NCBI GenBank assembly: GCA_039594205.1
Contig: JBCNNW010000008.1
Coordinates: forward strand, 25,488 to 89,487
DNA length: 64,000 nucleotides
From: Pseudescherichia sp039594205
GTDB lineage: Bacteria; Pseudomonadota; Gammaproteobacteria; Enterobacterales; Enterobacteriaceae
Reading direction: 5' to 3'
Shown here: one piece after another, positions 59,636 through 64,000 of the stretch
Layout of the letters: each line of letters starts with the position of its first letter
Position numbering within the stretch: position 1 is the stretch's first letter
Notes under the pieces: generated by a model
Told to the model about the DNA's origin: nothing
Database searches by the model: none
Seen by the model: the letters and a program-made list of their open reading frames with translations, nothing else
Position numbers and translations under genes: made by a program

Positions 59636-60566
59636 CGAACGCTCCCAGGCGCTTCACGAACGCCAGATAGAGGGCAATTAAGATGATAGGAACCAGCGTA
59701 AACGCCGCTGCCATCGGCATATTGCCAATTGCGCCCTGCTGGGAATAGACCATGTTGCCAATGAAGAAGCCCGGCGGGCCCACCAGCTGGGGAACAATGA
59801 AGTCTCCCAGCGTCAGGGAGAAGGTAAAGATTGACCCTGCCGCGACGCCGGGGATTGCCAGGGGCAGCACCACGTGCCGGAACGTCTGGGCCGGTCGCGC
59901 GCCGAGATCCGCCGACGCCTGCAGCAGCGATGGCGGTAAGCGTTCCAGCGCCGCCTGCACCGGCAGGATCATGAACGGAAGCCAGATGTAGACGAAGACC
60001 AGGAAGCGCCCGAGACCAGAGGTCGAGAGCGTGCTGCCGCCCACCGCAGGCAGAGTCAGCACGCTCTCCAGCAGCGGCTGCAAACCCAGATGCTGTAAAA
60101 ACCACTGGGCCACACCGTCCCGCGCCAGCAGCAAGGTCCAGGCGTAGGCCTTAACGATATAGCTCGCCCACATCGGGAGCATTACCGCAATATAGAAAAA
60201 GGCCTTCATCTTGCCCTGGGTATAACGAGCCATAAACCACGCCAGCGGAAAAGCGAGGATCGCGCTGGCAATGGTCACCGCAATCGCCATGGTCAGCGTG
60301 CGCAAAATAATGTCGTAGTTGGCGGGCTGAAACAGCGCCTGCAAATTCGCCAGGGTTAAATCCGGCGTCACCGACATGGTGAAGTCGTCGAAGGTGTAAA
60401 GCCCCTGCCACAGCAGCGTTAGCAGCGACCCGAGATAGACAATACCAAACCAGATCAGGGGAGCGATCAGCAGCAGGAGAAGGCCCAGCGTCGGCCTGCG
60501 CCAGAACAGCCCGCTCAGGCGACCATGCGCCGACGGGCGCGGGGCAGGCATAGCGCTCATCGCCAT
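59625..60566 (-). CDS. ydcU: ABC permease YdcU, putrescine/spermidine type
   Basis: A 313-residue permease of the PotB type. After a polar N-terminus come six helices, with PANYDIILRTLTMAIAVTIASAIL, MLPMWASYIVKAYAWTLLLA and the EAA loop QASADLGARPAQTFRHVVLPLAIP matching E. coli YdcU. It starts one base after the end of ydcT, so the two are contiguous in the operon. Confidence 0.95.
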   Translation of the reverse strand: MAMSAMPAPRPSAHGRLSGLFWRRPTLGLLLLLIAPLIWFGIVYLGSLLTLLWQGLYTFDDFTMSVTPDLTLANLQALFQPANYDIILRTLTMAIAVTIASAILAFPLAWFMARYTQGKMKAFFYIAVMLPMWASYIVKAYAWTLLLARDGVAQWFLQHLGLQPLLESVLTLPAVGGSTLSTSGLGRFLVFVYIWLPFMILPVQAALERLPPSLLQASADLGARPAQTFRHVVLPLAIPGVAAGSIFTFSLTLGDFIVPQLVGPPGFFIGNMVYSQQGAIGNMPMAAAFTLVPIILIALYLAFVKRLGAFDAL

Positions 60567-61577
60567 CTACGCCTCCTGCAGCGGAACCATTGCCGCACGT
60601 GACCAGGAGAGCGGCACAGTCTGCCCCGGCTGGAGTGACGCAGGCTGACGGGCGTCAAGCAAATTGGCCTGGCTGACCAGCAGCCGTTCCCCATCTGCCA
60701 GCTTCAACTCAATGCGGGTCGCGGCCCCCTGATACTGCACCGTCTGCACCACCCCTTCGGTTTGCACCTCATTCGTCCAGTCCAGCCGGATGTGCTCCGG
60801 ACGCAGGGAGTAGTGACCGTCCATGCCGCACAGCGCCTGCGCCCTTGCGGTGCTAAACACGTTGGAGGTGCCTACAAAGCCCGCCACGAAGGGGGTGCGC
60901 GGTTGCAGGTAGAGATCGCGTGGCGCGTCAACCTGCTCGATCTTGCCGTTGTTGAACACCGCGACGCGGTCGGACATCGACAGCGCCTCGCCCTGATCGT
61001 GGGTGACAAAAATAAAGGTGATGCCCAGATCCTGCTGAAGCTTCTTCAGCTCAAACTGCATCTGCTCCCGCAGCTTAAGATCCAGCGCGCCAAGCGGCTC
61101 GTCCAGCAGCAGCACGCGCGGCTGGTTAACCAGCGCCCGAGCGATAGCCACTCGCTGCCGCTGCCCCCCTGAGAGTTGGTAAGGCTTGCGGGCATGGGCA
61201 AACCCCAGCGCCACCCGCTCCAGCGCCTCATGGGCCTGGGTGTGCCGCGCTTTTTTGCCGATGCCTTTGACCATCAGCCCATAGGCGACGTTATCCAGAA
61301 TCGACATATGCGGAAAGAGGGCGTAGTCCTGAAAGACGGTGTTGACGTCGCGCTCCCACGGCGGCAGCGTGCTGGCCTCTTTGCCAAAGATGCGCACCAT
61401 CCCGCCAGAGAGCTGCTCGAAACCTGCGATCAGCCGCAGGCAGGTGGTTTTGCCGGAGCCGGATGGCCCCAGCATTGAGAAAAACTCGCCGTCGTTAACG
61501 GCCAGGGTTACGCCATCCACCGCCCGGACATCACCGTAGATGCGGGATACATCATTAAACTCAACGGCATAGGTCAT
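60567..61577 (-). CDS. ydcT: ABC ATPase YdcT, putrescine/spermidine type
   Basis: A 336-residue ATPase of the PotA type. Walker A is GPSGSGKTT, the Q-loop VFQDYALFPHMSILDNVAYG, the signature LSGGQRQRVAIARAL and Walker B VLLLDEPLGALDLKL. A C-terminal TOBE-like regulatory domain (about 240-336) is present. It powers the YdcSTUV importer and lies 16 bases after ydcS. Confidence 0.95.
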   Translation of the reverse strand: MTYAVEFNDVSRIYGDVRAVDGVTLAVNDGEFFSMLGPSGSGKTTCLRLIAGFEQLSGGMVRIFGKEASTLPPWERDVNTVFQDYALFPHMSILDNVAYGLMVKGIGKKARHTQAHEALERVALGFAHARKPYQLSGGQRQRVAIARALVNQPRVLLLDEPLGALDLKLREQMQFELKKLQQDLGITFIFVTHDQGEALSMSDRVAVFNNGKIEQVDAPRDLYLQPRTPFVAGFVGTSNVFSTARAQALCGMDGHYSLRPEHIRLDWTNEVQTEGVVQTVQYQGAATRIELKLADGERLLVSQANLLDARQPASLQPGQTVPLSWSRAAMVPLQEA

Positions 61578-61593
61578 ACGTCACTCCTGACGA

Positions 61594-62736
61594 TCAGCGA
61601 CCGCCCATAATGGCGATGTAATCCTGGGTCCAGCGGCTGTAGGGCACAAACTTGCCCCCTTCGGCAACCGGCGTCTTCCAGAAGGCAATCTTGTCAAAGA
61701 AGCCGTAGCCGTTGGTTTCGCAGCCCTTCTCCCCCAGCAGGGTGCTGGCTTTGCAGCCCTCCGCCACTACCGGCAGTGAACCAAACCAGGCCGCTACGTC
61801 GCCCTGCACCTTCGGCGTCAGTGACCAGTCCATCCATTTGTAAGCGCAGTTGGGGTGTTTGGCATCGGTGTGAATCATGGTGGTATCCGCCCAGCCGGTT
61901 ACGCCCTCCTTTGGAAAGACCGTGGCGATGGGCTGGCCTTCGGCTTTCAAAGCGTTAGCCTGATAGGGCCAGGCGCTGGAGGCCACCACGCCCTCGTTTT
62001 TGAAATCGCTCATCTGCACGGTGGTGTCGTGCCAGTAGCGATGGATCAGCCCATGCTGGTCACGCAGCACCTTCAGCACCGCCTGGTACTGCTCCTCGGA
62101 GAGCTGATAGGGATCGCTGATGCCCAGCTGCGGCTGGGTAGCTTTCACAAACAGGGCAGCATCGGCAATGTAGATGGGGCCGTCGTAGGCCTGAACCCGC
62201 CCCTGGTTGCTCTTGCCATCCGGCAGGTTCTGCTTAACGAAGATAACCGCCCAGCTGTCCGGCGGCGTCGGGAAGGTTTTGCTGTTATACATCAGCAGAT
62301 TGGGACCCCACTGATAAGGCGTGCCGTAGACCTTGCCGCCAACGTTAAACCAGTCGCCCTTCGCCACGCGCGGGTCGACGCTCTTCCAGTTAGGGATCAG
62401 AGCGGTATTGATGGGCTGGACGCGTTTGCCCATGATCAGGCGCAGGGAGGCGTCGCCGGAGGCGGTGACCAGGTCGTAGCCGCCCTTCGCCATCAGGCTC
62501 ACCATCTCGTCCGAGGTGGCGGCGGTTTTCACGTTTACCTGGCATCCGGAGGCTTTTTCGAACGCGCTGACCCAGTCATACTGCTTATCGGTCTGGCCGC
62601 GCTCGATATAGCCCGGCCAGGCGATGATATCAAGACGCCCTTCCCCTTTACCGACTTCCGTTGGCTCGGCTGCCTGCGCGGTCATGATAGTCATACCGAG
62701 CGCGTACAGCGTGCTGCGGGCAAATGTCTTACTCAT
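61594..62736 (-). CDS. ydcS: periplasmic binding protein YdcS
   Basis: A 380-residue solute-binding protein of the PotD family with a signal peptide (TLYALGMTIMTAQAAEP, cleavage after about residue 22). It matches E. coli YdcS closely (IIAWPGYIERGQTDKQYDWV, TAATSDEMVSLM, SAWPYQANALKAEGQPIATVFPKEGVTGW). It binds putrescine or related compounds; the E. coli protein has also been reported to have polyhydroxybutyrate synthase activity. First gene of the ydcSTUV-patD operon; the 180 bases upstream show no clear sigma-54 or NtrC-type site. Confidence 0.95.
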   Translation of the reverse strand: MSKTFARSTLYALGMTIMTAQAAEPTEVGKGEGRLDIIAWPGYIERGQTDKQYDWVSAFEKASGCQVNVKTAATSDEMVSLMAKGGYDLVTASGDASLRLIMGKRVQPINTALIPNWKSVDPRVAKGDWFNVGGKVYGTPYQWGPNLLMYNSKTFPTPPDSWAVIFVKQNLPDGKSNQGRVQAYDGPIYIADAALFVKATQPQLGISDPYQLSEEQYQAVLKVLRDQHGLIHRYWHDTTVQMSDFKNEGVVASSAWPYQANALKAEGQPIATVFPKEGVTGWADTTMIHTDAKHPNCAYKWMDWSLTPKVQGDVAAWFGSLPVVAEGCKASTLLGEKGCETNGYGFFDKIAFWKTPVAEGGKFVPYSRWTQDYIAIMGGR

Positions 62737-62916
62737 AAGCCATTACTCCTGTCGCAATCAAATGTGCGGCAGCCGTGCCGTAAAAATATCTCCCTCAGTA
62801 AAGGTAGACGGCGCGCTGCGGCCCCACATAAGGCGCCAAAGAAATTTGCTTAGGTTGTGACAGATGACGCACTCCACCATCTTCTGAAGCAGAGACAACG
62901 AGTTAATACCGCTGCG

Positions 62917-64000
62917 TCAGGCCATCGCCTCGCGGATCAACATCCCCAGCGTTTTGGCCGCCTGCTCTTCACGATCGCCCCAGACCCAGGAGGTGTTGAA
63001 GCGGAAGAACGGCGTCCAGGTGTTGGAGGTAGAGAACATTTTTCCCGGCGCAATGCTGATATGGTGCGCCAGCGCCTGCTCGCTCAACTGCCCTGCATCA
63101 AGGGGGGCGGGCAGCTCAAGCCAGAGAAAGTAGCCGCTGTCGCTGGGGTGGATCTTCACCTCGCCAGGAAGATGACGCAGCAGCGCCAGTCTGGCCTGCT
63201 GCTTACGCTCCGCCAGGGTGCGGCGCAGTCGACGCAGGTGGGCGTCGTAGCGTTTGGTGGAGAGATAGTCCACCAGTGCCAGCTGCATCGGCGAGCTGGT
63301 CGAGAGGGTGCTCATCAGCTGCAGCTGCTGGATACGCCGGGCGTGTTTCCCCGCTGCCACCCAGCCGATGCGGAACCCGGCGACCAGACACTTCGAGAAC
63401 GACGCGCAGTGCAGGGTCATCTCCTGCGTGTCCCACGCTTTGGCAGGAAGCGGCTTCTCACGGCCAAAGTAGAGTTCGCTGTAGACGTCGTCTTCAATCA
63501 GGGTGACGTTGTGCTCTGCCAGCAGGGCCACCAGCCGCGCCTTTTTCTCATTGCTCAGGGTGAAGCCGAGCGGATTCTGGCTGTTGGTCATTAGCCAGCA
63601 GGCCTTCACCGGATAGTTGTTCAGCGCCTGGGCCAGCGCATCGAGATCGATCCCCTCCTCTACGTCGGTGGCGACCGCCAGCGCCTTGAGCTTAAGCCGC
63701 TCCAGCGCCTGTAACGCCCCGTAAAAACAGGGGTTCTCGACAATCACCCAGTCCCCTGGCTCGGTGACCGCCTGCAGGCTAAGGTTCAACGCCTCCAGCG
63801 CGCCAGCGGTGATCACGATCTCATCAGGAGAGATGTTCATTCCCTGCTGGGCATAGCGGCGGGCGATGGCGTGACGCAGATCGGCGTTGCCCGGCGGCAG
63901 GTTCTCAATGACGCTCATAGCGTTAGCGGTTTTGCTGACGTTAGCCAGGGAGCGGTTAAGCTGCTGGAGCGGGAACAGACGCGGATCGGGAAACGCCGAG
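62917..64000 (-). CDS. ydcR: MocR-type regulator YdcR (N-terminus beyond the window)
   Basis: The C-terminal 360 residues of a MocR/GabR-type regulator: an aminotransferase fold I domain that binds PLP, here without its N-terminal GntR winged helix because the gene runs off the right edge. The visible part matches E. coli YdcR (SVIENLPPGNADLR, VENPCFYGALQALERL, LMTNSQNPLGF, SFSKCLVAGFRIGWVAAG with the Schiff-base lysine). It is upstream of ydcS in the same orientation and probably regulates the polyamine operon. Completeness cannot be judged. Confidence 0.93.
   Translation of the reverse strand, partial: SAFPDPRLFPLQQLNRSLANVSKTANAMSVIENLPPGNADLRHAIARRYAQQGMNISPDEIVITAGALEALNLSLQAVTEPGDWVIVENPCFYGALQALERLKLKALAVATDVEEGIDLDALAQALNNYPVKACWLMTNSQNPLGFTLSNEKKARLVALLAEHNVTLIEDDVYSELYFGREKPLPAKAWDTQEMTLHCASFSKCLVAGFRIGWVAAGKHARRIQQLQLMSTLSTSSPMQLALVDYLSTKRYDAHLRRLRRTLAERKQQARLALLRHLPGEVKIHPSDSGYFLWLELPAPLDAGQLSEQALAHHISIAPGKMFSTSNTWTPFFRFNTSWVWGDREEQAAKTLGMLIREAMA

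Noticed and set aside
61855..62853. 332-codon plus-strand frame over ydcS and its upstream region
   Set aside because: It is antisense to ydcS, lacks a ribosome site and reads like low-complexity shadow sequence.
62737..62916. Possible sigma-54 promoter before ydcS
   Set aside because: No GG-N10-GC pair with proper flanking bases could be found on the ydcS strand.

Overview
The window reads as chromosomal DNA of a member of the Enterobacteriaceae, close to the Enterobacter/Lelliottia/Leclercia/Klebsiella group. The gene order sra-maeA-adhP ... yddH ... pptA ... ansP-yncE-yncD-mcbR-curA-mnaT-ydcZ-ydcY ... ortT-patD-ydcVUTS-ydcR matches one stretch of the E. coli K-12 map. Accessory blocks are spliced into it. 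Species cannot be fixed from the sequence alone. I see no rRNA, tRNA, insertion sequence, integrase or CRISPR array.

Layout. (1) 1-1.3 kb: a ycgZ-ymgA-ariR type cluster of small regulatory proteins. (2) 1.3-2.5 kb: an unrecognised reverse-strand gene with a 40-codon membrane ORF overlapping its start. (3) 2.6-5.7 kb: a beta-glucoside-type PTS permease (EIIBCA) and its LacI-family regulator, behind a CRP-like site and two LacI-type operators; no glucosidase is present. (4) 5.7-9.3 kb: an exported sorbosone-dehydrogenase-like lipoprotein with a DUF2231 membrane protein, then an Aer-like PAS chemoreceptor. (5) 9.4-13.4 kb: sra, maeA, an exported family I pyrophosphatase, and adhP. (6) 13.5-20 kb: treZ-treY-glgX/treX, making trehalose from glycogen-type glucans. 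(7) 20.3-21.7 kb: a second ycgZ/ymgA/ariR cluster. (8) 21.8-26 kb: an ABC importer divergent from the flavin reductase gene yddH. (9) 26-28.1 kb: an AT-rich island between yddH and pptA with a DUF3289-DUF943 pair, an LprI-type protein and small ORFs. (10) 28.2-31.4 kb: pptA, a GNAT, a LacI regulator and L-talarate/galactarate dehydratase. (11) 31.4-38.0 kb: a seven-gene operon with two FMN monooxygenases, an M20 hydrolase, a GNAT and an amino-acid ABC importer, resembling Bacillus S-substituted-cysteine catabolic operons. (12) 38.4-48.5 kb: the ansP-to-ydcY block, including the PQQ receptor PqqU (YncD) and a chemoreceptor. (13) 48.5-57 kb: an orphan DppA-like binding protein and srfABC, inserted between ydcY and ortT. 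(14) 57-64 kb: ortT, patD, ydcVUTS and a partial ydcR.

Themes. Stationary-phase and stress functions cluster in the first third: sra, two ycgZ/ymgA/ariR sets and trehalose synthesis. Scavenging of unusual carbon, nitrogen and sulfur sources dominates the middle. The items most worth a second look are the DUF3289-DUF943 island, the S-substituted-cysteine-type operon and its possible shared operator with yddH, the srfABC module with a degenerate P-loop in SrfC, and a perfect FNR box in front of the membrane toxin gene ortT.
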